From Algibacter lectus (GTDB lineage: Bacteria > Bacteroidota > Bacteroidia > Flavobacteriales > Flavobacteriaceae), in the NCBI RefSeq assembly GCF_900112395.1, contig NZ_FOLN01000002.1:310001-374000 (forward strand): DNA of 64,000 bases, in the 5' to 3' direction. Below the pieces are notes generated by a model. That model was not told the origin of the DNA. It worked only from the letters and a program-made list of their open reading frames with translations, and did not search any database. The position numbers and the translations under genes are program-made. How positions within the stretch are numbered: the stretch's first letter is position 1; every line of letters begins with the position of its first letter. Below, one piece after another: positions 32,393 to 42,534 of this stretch.

Positions 32393-34246
32393 TTATTCGT
32401 CTATTAAATCGACCTCTACTTTAAGGTTATCTATTATAAATTCTTGTCGTGTTGGTGTATTTTTGCCCATATAGAAGGATAATAAATCTTCTATAGACAT
32501 ATTATCATCTAGCATAATAGGATCTAAACGAATGTCTTGACCTATAAAATGCTTAAACTCATCTGGAGAAATCTCACCTAACCCTTTAAATCGGGTGATT
32601 TCTGGCTTTGGTTTTAACTTCTCTATAGCACTACGGCGTTCATCTTCAGAATAACAATAGATTGTTTCTTTTTTATTTCGCACACGAAATAATGGTGTTT
32701 GTAATATATAAAGGTGACCTTCTTTTATAACTTCTGGAAAAAACTGAAGAAAAAATGTAATTAACAACAATCGAATATGCATACCATCGACATCTGCATC
32801 TGTAGCTATTACTACATTGTTGTAACGTAAATCTTCTAAGCTTTCTTCTATATTTAATGCGGCTTGCAGTAAATTAAACTCTTCGTTTTCGTAAACTATT
32901 TTTTTTGTTAATCCGTAGCAATTTAAAGGCTTTCCTTTTAAACTAAAAACGGCTTGTGTATTTACATCTCGAGATTTGGTGATACTACCCGATGCAGAAT
33001 CCCCCTCGGTAATAAACAGCGTGCTCTCTAAGTTTCTTACGTTTTTAGTATCGCCAAAATGTACACGACAATCGCGTAATTTTTTATTATGAAGACTGGC
33101 TTTTTTAGCACGATCTTTAGCCAGTTTACGAATACCCGATAATTCTTTACGTTCACGCTCTGCTTGCAGAATTTTGCGTTGAATTTTATCGGCTGTATCT
33201 GGGTTTTTATGTAAATAGTTATCTAAATATTTTTTAAGGAAGTCGTTAATATAAGTTCTAACGGTTGGCAACTCGCCTCCCATATCTGTAGAACCTAATT
33301 TAGTTTTTGTCTGACTCTCGAATACCGGCTCCATAACCTTAATAGCAATGGCAGAAACTACAGATTTTCTAACATCTGAAGCATCGTAATTTTTACCATA
33401 AAACTCACGAATGGTTTTTACCAAGGCTTCACGAAAGGCTGTTAAGTGCGTTCCACCTTGCGTGGTATTTTGTCCGTTAACAAAACTATTATACTCTTCA
33501 CTATACTGCGTTTTACTGTGTGTAAGCGCCACTTCAATATCATCACCACGAAGATGAATAATAGGATATAGTAAATCTGATTCGTTTATTTTTTCGGCTA
33601 ATAAATCTTTTAATCCGTTTTCACTGAAATATTTTTCGCCGTTAAAAACTATAGTTAAACCTGGATTTAGGTATACATAGTTTTTAAGCATTTTAACGAT
33701 ATACTCGTTACGATACTTATAATTTTTAAAGATAATTTCATCTGGAACGAAAGATACTTTAGTTCCTTTACGACGCGATGTTTCTTCTAAAAACTCCTCA
33801 TTGGTTAAGTTTCCCTGAGAAAATTCCGCGGAAGCGCTTTTACTATCACGTGTAGATTCTACTCTAAAGAAAGACGATAAAGCATTAACAGCCTTGGTAC
33901 CTACTCCATTTAAACCTACCGATTTTTTGAAGGCTTTAGAATCGTATTTACCACCGGTGTTCATTTTAGACACTACATCGACTACTTTTCCTAGTGGAAT
34001 TCCACGACCGTAATCACGAACCGTAATTTTTACACCTTGTATAGAAATTTCAATGGTTTTTCCCGCTCCCATCACAAACTCATCGATAGAGTTATCCAAA
34101 ACTTCTTTTAGAAGAATATAAACACCATCATCTGGCGAACTACCATCACCGAGTTTACCAATATACATACCCGGACGCATTCTAATATGTTCCTTCCAGT
34201 CGAGTGAGCGTATATTATCTTCGGTATAGTTAGATTCTTCTGCCAT
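32393..34246 (-). CDS. parE: DNA topoisomerase IV/gyrase-type subunit B (ATPase)
   Basis: The 617-residue protein has the GHKL ATP-binding motifs ([29 protein letters not shown]) and a TOPRIM domain with [12 protein letters not shown] and DADVDGMHI. Length and domain order match ParE/GyrB types. It powers strand passage with the ParC subunit encoded downstream. A 13-mer (TTCCGCGGAAGCG, plus-strand positions 33824-33836) also occurs in the histidine kinase gene, and a one-base variant in an intergenic hairpin. It is not the first gene of a visible operon: the EamA gene lies upstream with a 117 bp gap. Confidence 0.94.
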   Translation of the reverse strand: MAEESNYTEDNIRSLDWKEHIRMRPGMYIGKLGDGSSPDDGVYILLKEVLDNSIDEFVMGAGKTIEISIQGVKITVRDYGRGIPLGKVVDVVSKMNTGGKYDSKAFKKSVGLNGVGTKAVNALSSFFRVESTRDSKSASAEFSQGNLTNEEFLEETSRRKGTKVSFVPDEIIFKNYKYRNEYIVKMLKNYVYLNPGLTIVFNGEKYFSENGLKDLLAEKINESDLLYPIIHLRGDDIEVALTHSKTQYSEEYNSFVNGQNTTQGGTHLTAFREALVKTIREFYGKNYDASDVRKSVVSAIAIKVMEPVFESQTKTKLGSTDMGGELPTVRTYINDFLKKYLDNYLHKNPDTADKIQRKILQAERERKELSGIRKLAKDRAKKASLHNKKLRDCRVHFGDTKNVRNLESTLFITEGDSASGSITKSRDVNTQAVFSLKGKPLNCYGLTKKIVYENEEFNLLQAALNIEESLEDLRYNNVVIATDADVDGMHIRLLLITFFLQFFPEVIKEGHLYILQTPLFRVRNKKETIYCYSEDERRSAIEKLKPKPEITRFKGLGEISPDEFKHFIGQDIRLDPIMLDDNMSIEDLLSFYMGKNTPTRQEFIIDNLKVEVDLIDE

Positions 34247-34363
34247 TAATATTTCGTGATTTTGGGATTTAAAAAGCTAAGATAGCACAAGTAAATAAAA
34301 AATAAAATAGCAAGCAAACAAAGTAATGAACAATAGAGTGTTTTTATTATTTAAACCCCATTT

Positions 34364-35269
34364 TCAGTCTTTTTTCCTGCTTTTTATCGACATAAACACA
34401 ATACCACCAATTACTATTAACGCTCCAAAAAACTGAAGCAAAGTGAGCGACTCATTTAAAAAGATAGATGCTAATATTATTGTTGAAATAGGACCAATAC
34501 CAGCAACAATGGCAAAGTTGGACGAACTTATCATCTTTATAGATAATGACACTAAAAATGAAGGAATTACCGTTGCAAAAACGGCAATTAAAAACCCTAG
34601 CAGATAAACCTCCCAAGCAAAGCCAAATAAGTCCATTTTACCTATAAATCCGTAATGGATAAATACACAGAAACAAGACACCAGCATAGCATAAGCTGTA
34701 AATTTTATAACACCAAATTTAGGTATTAACCAACCGCTACCTACCAAATATGAAGCATAAGTTATGGCGCTTAACAAAATAAAGAAACCTCCCAAATAAG
34801 CATCGGTTCCTGAGACGTTCACTTCATCGGAAAAAGCAATAATAATCCCAACGTACGTCAAACCTATAGCAATGGCTTGTATTTTTGAGATCGCCTGCTT
34901 TAAAAATATGCGATTTAACAAAATAACGATGGTTGGGTATAAAAATAAAATAATACGCTCTAAGCTCGCCTTTATATACGTTAAACCAACAAAATCAAAA
35001 TAACTTGCTAAATAATAGCCCACAAAACCAAAGAAAACCACCCAAGCGTAATCTTTATGCCTAAGGATTGCACCTTCCACCTTATTTCTATAAACAATAG
35101 CAATTACAACATAAAAAGGAAAAGAAAACAGCATACGCAATAGTAAAATACTTATAGCATCGACTTGATACTTATAAGCTAATTTTACCATGACGGCTTT
35201 AGAGGAAAATAAAACAATTCCTAAAACACCAATAGCGATACCCGACCAAAACTTTTTTGTTGCTTGCAT
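34364..35269 (-). CDS. EamA/DMT-family transporter
   Basis: The 301-residue protein has ten hydrophobic segments in two repeats, as in drug/metabolite transporters of the EamA family. A conserved-looking tail KSRKKD ends the protein. Such carriers export small molecules such as amino acids or nucleotide derivatives; the substrate is not predictable. It is monocistronic on the minus strand between ychF and parE. Confidence 0.9.
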   Translation of the reverse strand: MQATKKFWSGIAIGVLGIVLFSSKAVMVKLAYKYQVDAISILLLRMLFSFPFYVVIAIVYRNKVEGAILRHKDYAWVVFFGFVGYYLASYFDFVGLTYIKASLERIILFLYPTIVILLNRIFLKQAISKIQAIAIGLTYVGIIIAFSDEVNVSGTDAYLGGFFILLSAITYASYLVGSGWLIPKFGVIKFTAYAMLVSCFCVFIHYGFIGKMDLFGFAWEVYLLGFLIAVFATVIPSFLVSLSIKMISSSNFAIVAGIGPISTIILASIFLNESLTLLQFFGALIVIGGIVFMSIKSRKKD

Positions 35270-35493
35270 ACCGCGAATTTAGAATTCTAATATTGATAAT
35301 AATTCAGAAAAAGACATAATTACAACGTTCAAATTAGATTTTCCGCAACATATCTAGGTGAAAGCATTTCTATAAACATTATTTTATTCAATTTTACTTC
35401 GAAATTCGTACCAGAGCTTTAAAGCTAATTTTCTTATTAAAACCTACATATTTAACACCTTATTTTTCAAGTAACAACCTCATGTTTAGACAT

Positions 35494-35532
35494 AAAAAAA
35501 CTTCATTCCTAAGATGTAGAAATGAAGTTTTT
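35494..35532 (-). terminator. Terminator of ychF
   Basis: AAAAACTTCATT (35496-35507) pairs with AATGAAGTTTTT (35521-35532) around a 13 nt loop, and is followed by T on the minus strand. It ends ychF. Confidence 0.8.
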
Positions 35533-35553
35533 AAAATGCAATATATTATATTG

Positions 35554-36648
35554 TTATACGTTGAATAAGAAGTGCATAACATCACCATCTTTAACAATGT
35601 AGTTTTTACCTTCAACACGCATTTTACCTGCTTCTTTTACTTTAGCTTCACTACCGTAACTTGCAAAATCCTCATAACCGATAACTTCGGCGCGAATAAA
35701 TCCTTTTTCAAAATCGGTATGAATTACACCTGCCGCTTGCGGAGCCGTAGCACCAATATCAATAGTCCAAGCACGAACTTCTTTCACACCTGCTGTAAAA
35801 TAAGTTTGTTGGTTTAATAACTTATAAGCCGAACGAATTAATTTAGCCGCTCCTGCTTCTTCTAAGCCAATATCAGCTAAAAACATTTGGCGTTCTTCAT
35901 AATCATCTAACTCATTAATATCTGCTTCCGTACCAACAGCTAAAACTAAAACTTCTGCGTTTTCATCTTTAACTGTCTCACGCACTAACTCTACATAAGC
36001 ATTACCAGAAACAGCAGAACCTTCATCTACGTTACAAACGTACATTACTGGCTTATCTGTAATAAACTGAGATGGTTTTACGAATTCAATATCATCTTCT
36101 TCAGAAAATTCTAAAGCACGAACAGATACTCCTGCTTCTAAACCTGCTTTAATTTTTAATAAAACAGCTTCTTCTTTTTGAGCGTCTTTATTTCCTGTTT
36201 TAGCAGCACGTTTTACTTTATCAAGTTTTTTATCAACTGTTTCTAAATCTTTAAGTTGAAGCTCCATATCGATAGTTTCCTTATCACGAATAGGATTTAC
36301 ATTACCATCAACATGAACAATATTATCGTTATCAAAACAACGTAAAACATGAAGAATAGCATCGGTTTCACGAATATTCGCTAAAAACTGATTTCCTAAA
36401 CCTTCACCCTTACTAGCTCCTTTTACTAAACCTGCAATATCAACTATTTCTACAGTTGCGGGTTGTACACGCTCTGGATTTACTAATTCTTCTAACTTTT
36501 CTAAACGTGGATCTGGCACATTTACCACACCAATATTAGGTTCGATTGTACAAAACGGGAAGTTTGCACTTTGCGCTTTTGCATTAGATAAACAATTAAA
36601 TAAAGTCGATTTCCCTACGTTTGGTAATCCTACGATGCCTGCTTTCAT
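35554..36648 (-). CDS. ychF: YchF/OLA1-family ATPase
   Basis: The 364-residue protein is a full-length YchF with P-loop [12 protein letters not shown], the NxxE motif in VDEG-like CNVDEG, a coiled-coil insertion (about 120-165) and a C-terminal TGS domain ([20 protein letters not shown]). It is an Obg-family P-loop ATPase of the ribosome-linked, stress-associated type. A hairpin (TTCCC..., 36670-36686) and a promoter (36702-36709) lie upstream. Confidence 0.95.
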   Translation of the reverse strand: MKAGIVGLPNVGKSTLFNCLSNAKAQSANFPFCTIEPNIGVVNVPDPRLEKLEELVNPERVQPATVEIVDIAGLVKGASKGEGLGNQFLANIRETDAILHVLRCFDNDNIVHVDGNVNPIRDKETIDMELQLKDLETVDKKLDKVKRAAKTGNKDAQKEEAVLLKIKAGLEAGVSVRALEFSEEDDIEFVKPSQFITDKPVMYVCNVDEGSAVSGNAYVELVRETVKDENAEVLVLAVGTEADINELDDYEERQMFLADIGLEEAGAAKLIRSAYKLLNQQTYFTAGVKEVRAWTIDIGATAPQAAGVIHTDFEKGFIRAEVIGYEDFASYGSEAKVKEAGKMRVEGKNYIVKDGDVMHFLFNV

Positions 36649-36669
36649 TGAAATATGTATTTTATTATT

Positions 36670-36686
36670 CCCGTAACGTGGGAACC
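36670..36686 (-). repeat. Leader hairpin before ychF
   Basis: The minus strand reads TTCCC-ACGTTAC-GGGAA, a 5 bp stem, followed by AATAATAAAATAC and the ychF ATG. It resembles the leader hairpins before the 3-hydroxyacyl-CoA dehydrogenase gene and serA. Confidence 0.45.
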
Positions 36687-36701
36687 TATATTTTTCGAGT
36701 G

Positions 36702-36709
36702 CAAATATA
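36702..36709 (-). promoter_or_regulatory. Probable promoter of ychF
   Basis: The minus strand reads TATATTTG, an exact TAnnTTTG match, 53 nt from the ATG. The hairpin at 36670-36686 lies in the leader of the resulting transcript. Confidence 0.5.
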
Positions 36710-36885
36710 GGGTATATTGAGAGTATTTCTATTATTTATTTTTAAAGAGAATAGATTACACATAATTCAACAAAAACAAACTTTAACAGCGTATTAAGCA
36801 CGTTTTTATGCGAGAATCAAATGATTTTAATATAATTTTAACATATATTAGCTTTAAATAACTCAAAAACAAAATTAATTAAATT

Positions 36886-39576
36886 ATGAAAAAACTTTAC
36901 ACGTTAATACTGTGCTTAGGGAGCTTTATGTTTTCGTATGCACAACAGGTCGTCAAAGGTAATATTTCCGATGCATCGGGAATGCCAATTGCTGGAGTAA
37001 ACGTTGTGGAAAAAGGAACAACAAATGGTGCTATTTCAGATTTTGATGGAAACTTCAGTATTTCGGCAAATGGTAACTCAACACTCGTTTTTAGCTATGT
37101 TGGTTACGATTCTAAAGAAATAGCCGTAAACAACCGTTCAACATTTAATGTAACCCTAGATGATGGGGTTAGCTTAGATGAAGTGATGCTTGTAGGCTCT
37201 CGTAGCCCGAAACGAACTGCTATAGATACTGCTGTTCCCGTTGATGTTATTAATGTTGCTGATATTGCTTCTAACACCGGAAAGGTTGAAGTTAATGAAA
37301 TTTTACAATATGCCGCACCTTCTTTCAACGCCAGTAAACAATCAGGCTCTGATGGTGCCGACCATATTGTTCCGGCATCTTTACGTGGTTTAGGTCCAGA
37401 TCAAACTTTGGTTTTAATTAACGGTAAACGAAGACACCAATCGAGTTTAGTAAATATTTTTGGAACTCGTGGTAGAGGAAATTCTGGAACAGATTTAAAC
37501 GCTATTCCTGCAAATGCTATTAAACGTATTGAGGTTTTAAGAGATGGTGCTTCGGCACAATACGGATCGGATGCCATTGCTGGTGTAATCAATATTGTTT
37601 TAAAAGATAATACCGATGGTTTTACTGGTGGTATTACTTACGGCGCGTATAGCACAGCTATTGGTGACGGTTGGGAAGAAGCTACAGGCGAAACTTTAAG
37701 TAATGTTGAAGGTGAGAATCGTTTAGATGGAAAAAGTAAAAGCTGGGACGGAGAAACTGTAAAAATTGATGCTAATTATGGTGTATCTTTAAACGACGCT
37801 GGTGGTTACATGAATTTCACAACAGAGTTTTTATCGAGACAAAACACACTTAGACCAGGGTTTTCTTGGCGTCAAGGATACGGTAGCGCAGGTGTTGATG
37901 GTTTTAATTTTATGATTAACTCGGCTTTACCAATTAACGATAATACCGAAATTTATGCTTTTGGTGGTAGAAATTACAGAGATACCGATGCTTACGCTTT
38001 TTCTAGAGATAGTTTTGCAAATGGAGATAACAGATCGGTACCTAGCTTATACCCTAACGGATTTACACCTAGAATTACCTCTAACATTACCGATGTTTCG
38101 GTTTCGGTTGGTGTGAGACATGAAATGGAAAATGGATGGAATGTAGATTTTAATAATACCTTTGGAAGAAACTTTTTTCACTATTATATAAAGGACAGTA
38201 ACAATGCTTCTATGCAAGATTTATCGCCTACAGATTTTGATGCAGGTGGACATTACTTATCTCAAAACACTACAGGTTTAGATTTTAATAAATATTTAGA
38301 TGATGTCGCTTCTGGATTAAGTTTAGCTTTTGGTTTTGAATATAGAACGGAGAACTTTGGCATTTTTGCAGGTGAAGAAGCTTCTTACGGGCTTTATGAT
38401 GAAAATGGCGTGATAATTACAAACCCTGCGGTACAAACCGTTGCAACAGACTCTAACGGTGATGTTTTATCAGGAAGTTCACAAGGTTTCCCTGGTTATA
38501 GTCCAGATAACGAAGTAGACAGAAGCAGAACAAATTATGGCATTTACTTTGATACAGAACTTAATGTTTCCGAAGCATTTATGCTTGCAGGAGCTTTACG
38601 TTTCGAACAATACAGTGACTTTGGAAGTACCTTTAACGGAAAATTAGCAAGTAGATTAAAAGTTACTGATAACTTCACTTTAAGAGGCTCTATTTCTACA
38701 GGCTTTAGAGCGCCATCTTTAGCTCAATTGTATTACAACCTAAAGTTTACCAATATTGTTGCCGGAACTTCAGTGCCATCTTTACTATCAGCTAATAACA
38801 GTACAGTAACCAAAGCTTTTGGTATAGGACAGTTAAACGAGGAAAAAGCCTTTAACGCTAGTATTGGATTTACTTATAAAAAAGGAGGTTTTACAGCAAC
38901 TATTGATGCATACTCTATTTCGGTTGATGATCGTATTATTTTAACCGACAACTTTACAGATCAAACTGTTTTAGGACCATTGAATGTAGATGCTGCGCAA
39001 TTTTTTGCAAATGGTGTAGATACCAGAACCAATGGTTTAGATATTGTTTTAGGTTATGGAACTAGCGTAGGTGATGAAGGTAAAATTCAAGTAGATTTAA
39101 TTGGTAATTTAAATGACCTAACCATTAAAGAAATCCATAATGGTGCTCTAAATGAGTTTACATTTTTCGGACCATTTTCTCAGGCATACCTAGAAGCTGC
39201 AGCTCCAGATTATAAATTTGGGTTAAACCTTGGATACACTAACAAGAAATTCAATGCTTCCGTAGCTTTAACTCAATTTAGCGAAGTAACACTTCAAGAT
39301 TTTCAATGGGTAGATTCTCCTCCAACAACACAAGCTGAAGCAGATGCGCTTTTCCCTGTAGCTACCGATGTTTATGAAGCAGCTTTAATTGTAGATTTAA
39401 GCTTAGGTTACCAAATTTCGGATAAACTAAAGTTGAGTATTGGTGCTAACAATTTATTTAACACCTACCCGACTCCACAATTTGATGGATGGACAGATCA
39501 AGGTGGTTTAGCCGATTCTGTACAAATGGGATCTGATGGTACATATGCCTTTGCTAGATTAAACTTTAAATTATAA
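36886..39576 (+). CDS. TonB-dependent outer-membrane receptor (cargo unknown)
   Basis: The 896-residue protein has a signal peptide (MKKLYTLILCLGSFMFSYAQ), a carboxypeptidase-regulatory-like domain (about 22-95), the plug (about 105-235) with GLGPDQTLVLINGKR and VLRDGASAQYGSDAIAGVINIV, and a 22-stranded barrel. The absence of a SusD partner in the window argues against a polysaccharide-utilisation locus; nutrient is unknown. It has no clear operon partner. A terminator follows. Confidence 0.92.
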   Translation: MKKLYTLILCLGSFMFSYAQQVVKGNISDASGMPIAGVNVVEKGTTNGAISDFDGNFSISANGNSTLVFSYVGYDSKEIAVNNRSTFNVTLDDGVSLDEVMLVGSRSPKRTAIDTAVPVDVINVADIASNTGKVEVNEILQYAAPSFNASKQSGSDGADHIVPASLRGLGPDQTLVLINGKRRHQSSLVNIFGTRGRGNSGTDLNAIPANAIKRIEVLRDGASAQYGSDAIAGVINIVLKDNTDGFTGGITYGAYSTAIGDGWEEATGETLSNVEGENRLDGKSKSWDGETVKIDANYGVSLNDAGGYMNFTTEFLSRQNTLRPGFSWRQGYGSAGVDGFNFMINSALPINDNTEIYAFGGRNYRDTDAYAFSRDSFANGDNRSVPSLYPNGFTPRITSNITDVSVSVGVRHEMENGWNVDFNNTFGRNFFHYYIKDSNNASMQDLSPTDFDAGGHYLSQNTTGLDFNKYLDDVASGLSLAFGFEYRTENFGIFAGEEASYGLYDENGVIITNPAVQTVATDSNGDVLSGSSQGFPGYSPDNEVDRSRTNYGIYFDTELNVSEAFMLAGALRFEQYSDFGSTFNGKLASRLKVTDNFTLRGSISTGFRAPSLAQLYYNLKFTNIVAGTSVPSLLSANNSTVTKAFGIGQLNEEKAFNASIGFTYKKGGFTATIDAYSISVDDRIILTDNFTDQTVLGPLNVDAAQFFANGVDTRTNGLDIVLGYGTSVGDEGKIQVDLIGNLNDLTIKEIHNGALNEFTFFGPFSQAYLEAAAPDYKFGLNLGYTNKKFNASVALTQFSEVTLQDFQWVDSPPTTQAEADALFPVATDVYEAALIVDLSLGYQISDKLKLSIGANNLFNTYPTPQFDGWTDQGGLADSVQMGSDGTYAFARLNFKL

Positions 39577-39600
39577 AAAGTATTTTAAATATCTTACACA

Positions 39601-39630
39601 AAAAAGCCGAGCAATATTGCTCGGCTTTTT
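39601..39630. terminator. Perfect palindromic bidirectional terminator
   Basis: This 30 nt perfect palindrome has 15 bp arms (AAAAAGCCGAGCAAT and its complement) with A and T tracts, ending both the TonB receptor (plus) and the thiamine pyrophosphokinase (minus). Confidence 0.9.
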
Positions 39631-39647
39631 TTATGTTTTAGAATCTA

Positions 39648-40253
39648 TTAATCATTAATAAATAAAAATAAATTTCCCGTTTTAAAAGTAATCAAAATAT
39701 TATCTATTACAGCCTTATTACGAGTACCTATGCGGTCTCCAAAAGCCAAAGTTTCATTGTTTAAAGCATATTTCAAACCTACAGTTACAATACCAGTAGC
39801 TTCCGGCAACGGAATTAACGACACCGTTTTATCTAAGCAATTTTTAATTTCCGAAGATTTATCAGCTAAAAAATAATAGCCATGATTATCGAAAAAAGTT
39901 AAATCGAGCTTTGTTTCCCATTGTAGTGCGGTATGTAAATTTCCTAAAAAATGGTCTTGCTCCTTCCCGCTTGCTCCAAAAACATGAACCGTTTTAAATC
40001 CTTTATCAAAAAGAATCTGCAAGACTTTATCAAAATCTGTAAAATCTTGATTTGGCGTATGGATTACTTCTACAGCATCTGGTATAGTTTCAATTGAATC
40101 AAAATCGCCACTAATAAAATTAGGAACAATATTATTTGCCTCTAAAAACTTGTAAGCACCATCTGTGGCACAAACTATTTTATAACTTTCTAAATCTGGA
40201 ATAGATTTAGGTTGCTCACCATTTAAAAACAAACATACTTTTTCTGTATTCAT
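39648..40253 (-). CDS. Thiamine pyrophosphokinase
   Basis: The 201-residue protein has motifs of the family: ATDGAYKFL, ISGDFDSI, TPNQDFTDFDK and the C-terminal GLKYALNNETLAFG. It transfers pyrophosphate from ATP to thiamine, giving thiamine diphosphate. A TATTTTTG promoter element on the minus strand ends only five bases before the ATG, suggesting a nearly leaderless mRNA. Confidence 0.94.
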   Translation of the reverse strand: MNTEKVCLFLNGEQPKSIPDLESYKIVCATDGAYKFLEANNIVPNFISGDFDSIETIPDAVEVIHTPNQDFTDFDKVLQILFDKGFKTVHVFGASGKEQDHFLGNLHTALQWETKLDLTFFDNHGYYFLADKSSEIKNCLDKTVSLIPLPEATGIVTVGLKYALNNETLAFGDRIGTRNKAVIDNILITFKTGNLFLFIND

Positions 40254-40258
40254 CTATG

Positions 40259-40266
40259 CAAAAATA
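40259..40266 (-). promoter_or_regulatory. Promoter of thiamine pyrophosphokinase, close to start codon
   Basis: The minus strand reads TATTTTTG; its G is 6 nt from the A of the ATG at 40253, so the transcript should start at or next to the start codon. Confidence 0.5.
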
Positions 40267-40299
40267 AGAAAGTTATAGCACATAAATTTCTATACTTTT

Positions 40300-40800
40300 T
40301 TAAATAAATAGCATAATTAGAGTCAATACAACACCAAAAGCAGTGAAATACATTCCTTTTTTAAAGATTTTAGTTTTAGGCATAAACATCCAAAAAGATG
40401 AAATTGCAAAAAAGAAAAGCGAAACACCAGAAAATACATTTAACCAAAATAAAGGCTCTGCCGATGTGGCTTTATGCAAATGCGTCATTCTATTTAGCAC
40501 ATAAGGCAATTCCTTATTTGTGTATTGAGCTAAACCTGTAGCTTTATTGTATTGTCCATTTTTAAACAAAACTAAATCGCCTTTTGTTTTTTCAACTCTA
40601 AATCTTTTAATTTTTAAAGCACGACCAAGAGCTTCTCCTCTTAAATTTGGCTTTATTGTTTTTTCTACTTTGGTCTCACTTTTTAAAAAGTCGGTATTTC
40701 TAAAAATTAAAATAACTCCACTTAATGAGTATACAATCATTACTCCGATTAAAAAAAATCCTAAATAACGATGTATAATACGCATCCACTTTTTGGTCAT
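40300..40800 (-). CDS. PepSY-like membrane protein
   Basis: The 166-residue protein has membrane helices at about 10-34, 115-140 and 147-166, with a periplasmic loop between (about 38-110). The start IHRYLGFFLIGVMIVYSLSGVILIFRN is typical of PepSY-associated TM proteins, which often accompany iron uptake or flavin reductase functions. No heme- or flavin-binding motif is clear apart from histidines in MTHLHKATS. Function is inferred from family resemblance only. Confidence 0.75.
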   Translation of the reverse strand: MTKKWMRIIHRYLGFFLIGVMIVYSLSGVILIFRNTDFLKSETKVEKTIKPNLRGEALGRALKIKRFRVEKTKGDLVLFKNGQYNKATGLAQYTNKELPYVLNRMTHLHKATSAEPLFWLNVFSGVSLFFFAISSFWMFMPKTKIFKKGMYFTAFGVVLTLIMLFI

Positions 40801-40860
40801 AACTATATTTTTTTTGGGGTTTGACTAAACTATCTTTAAAAGGTTTAATACTGAGCAAAA

Positions 40861-40938
40861 AAAAACCGTCTAAAAAACTTTAGACGTGTTTCAATTTAAT
40901 TTCACATAAAAAAACCTAAGCGCAAACTTAGGGATTTT
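40861..40938 (-). terminator. Tandem terminators after the transglutaminase gene
   Basis: Two hairpins follow the minus-strand transglutaminase gene: CCTAAG/CTTAGG (40915-40932) then CGTCTAAA/TTTAGACG (40867-40886). Each has a T tract on the minus strand (7 and 9 T). Confidence 0.75.
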
Positions 40939-40960
40939 ATTATTTTTATGAAATACGTTT

Positions 40961-41806
40961 CTATTGAAAAGAAATAGCTTTTTGATTTCCACCATAAATA
41001 AAGGGCTGAAAGTTATCATCCATAACTTGGCAATCTACAGTAATTGAAGTACCAACTGCATTTCCAAAAATACTAGCAACAGCAGAATCTGCGGCATCTC
41101 TACCATTTGCTATTTTTACTAGTCCGTTTACAGCAACTAATTTAGTCGAATCAAATATAATCCAATCGCCATCGATATAAGCTTCAAAACACGCATGAAA
41201 ATCAGGCGGATTTAATTGATACGCGTAACCAGTAAAATATCTTGCCGGAATAGATAAAGCTCTACAAAGTGCAATCCCTAAATGTGCAAAATCTCGACAA
41301 ACACCAACACGCTCCGTAATAGTATCTATGGCCGAAGTTTGAGAATCTGTACTACCACTAGTATATTCAATATTATTGTAAATCCATTCGGTTATTGCTA
41401 AAACTCTATCGTACACAGTTGCATAGTGACCGAATTCCTTAAAAGAAAACTTCATTAACTTATCAGATTGACAATAACGACTTGGATATAAAAAGGAAGC
41501 GATGTAACTATCAAGTTCTACAACAGATACCAAATTCTCAGAATTGTTTTCATCAATAATTTTATAACTCATGTCCACAATTGCGGAATATGACATCGAA
41601 AAATTACAAGGCTCCTGTATTTTTAATCTCATAAATTTAGAACGACCATCATGAGCTGTGAAAACATCATGATTTATAGCAGGATCTATCGTTAAGTTTT
41701 CTTCTAAAACCGTTTGACTAGATGTATTCAAAGCATGAATATTAAAAATAAATGTGGTGGGACCATTTACATTGTAAGACAAAGCGCTTTTTACATTAAA
41801 TTTCAT
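40961..41806 (-). CDS. Transglutaminase-family protein
   Basis: The 281-residue protein has an N-terminal beta-domain (about 1-110) and a transglutaminase-like core with the triad C170 (ERVGVCRDFAHL), H204 (PDFHACFEAY) and D219 (WIIFDSTK). It belongs to the bacterial cysteine protease/transglutaminase-like group and has no signal peptide, so it is probably cytosolic. Its target is unknown. Two tandem terminators end the transcript. Confidence 0.9.
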   Translation of the reverse strand: MKFNVKSALSYNVNGPTTFIFNIHALNTSSQTVLEENLTIDPAINHDVFTAHDGRSKFMRLKIQEPCNFSMSYSAIVDMSYKIIDENNSENLVSVVELDSYIASFLYPSRYCQSDKLMKFSFKEFGHYATVYDRVLAITEWIYNNIEYTSGSTDSQTSAIDTITERVGVCRDFAHLGIALCRALSIPARYFTGYAYQLNPPDFHACFEAYIDGDWIIFDSTKLVAVNGLVKIANGRDAADSAVASIFGNAVGTSITVDCQVMDDNFQPFIYGGNQKAISFQ

Positions 41807-42023
41807 ACTAAAAGGAGTTTACGTCAAATCTTGAGACTATTCAATTCAAAAATACACCCATTCCGTGCTTAATATGGTCTTTATTAGATTAATAAATATC
41901 ATAATTGAAGTAAAATTTAACTCAATCGAATTTCTTACGAATTAACAACAAAACGCGGCCGAGACTTTCCAAATACCTAAAACAACTCCTTATTAAGGTC
42001 TGTTATTTTACTTAAGTTTAATA

Positions 42024-42057
42024 CAAAAAAAAATCCTAAGCGCTAAGCCCAGGATTC
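42024..42057 (-). terminator. Terminator of the ferredoxin gene
   Basis: AATCCT (42032-42037) pairs with AGGATT (42051-42056), with a run of A on the left (T on the minus strand), ending the minus-strand ferredoxin gene. Confidence 0.7.
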
Positions 42058-42083
42058 TTTTGTATTTAAAACGTTTTTATTTT

Positions 42084-42437
42084 CTATCCTTCAGGATGCA
42101 TAAAACGTTGTTTAGCCAAAAGTTCTTCTTCTGTTTCTACAACATCCTCATCTGGCACACAACAATCTACAGGGCAAACTGCAGCACATTGCGGCTCATC
42201 ATGGAAACCTTTACACTCTGTACATTTATCTGGTACAATATAATAAAGCTCGTCGCTAATTGGCTCTTGCGCTTCATCAGCGTCAACCTCTTGCCCGTTT
42301 GTTAAAACAACCGTACCATCTAAACTTGTTCCATCTTTATAGCGCCAGTCGTCGGCACCTTCATATATTGCTGTATTTGGGCACTCAGGTTCACAAGCCC
42401 CACAATTTATACACTCGTCTGTTATTATAATTGCCAT
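42084..42437 (-). CDS. 4Fe-4S dicluster ferredoxin
   Basis: The 117-residue protein has C9, C12, C15 and C19 in [12 protein letters not shown] for the first cluster and CTECKG...[10 protein letters not shown] for the second, with a 45-residue insertion between them. It is a low-potential electron carrier in the cytosol. It is divergent from the LuxC-type reductase gene; TAnnTTTG-type elements for both lie within 22 bp of each other, so joint control is likely. Confidence 0.92.
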   Translation of the reverse strand: MAIIITDECINCGACEPECPNTAIYEGADDWRYKDGTSLDGTVVLTNGQEVDADEAQEPISDELYYIVPDKCTECKGFHDEPQCAAVCPVDCCVPDEDVVETEEELLAKQRFMHPEG

Positions 42438-42482
42438 AGTAATTTTTATTTTTAAAATTTAAGAACTCTATTACAGTTTCCT

Positions 42483-42490
42483 TAAATTTG
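42483..42490 (+). promoter_or_regulatory. Probable promoter of the acyl-CoA reductase gene
   Basis: TAAATTTG matches TAnnTTTG, 45 nt before the ATG at 42535. Confidence 0.5.
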
Positions 42491-42496
42491 CAGTTG

Positions 42497-42504
42497 CAAA
42501 AATA
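42497..42504 (-). promoter_or_regulatory. Probable promoter of the ferredoxin gene
   Basis: The minus strand reads TATTTTTG. It is divergent from and adjacent to the reductase element, so the two promoters face away from each other within 22 bp. Confidence 0.45.
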
Positions 42505-42534
42505 AAGCCAAAACTATTCATAACCAAATTAAGA

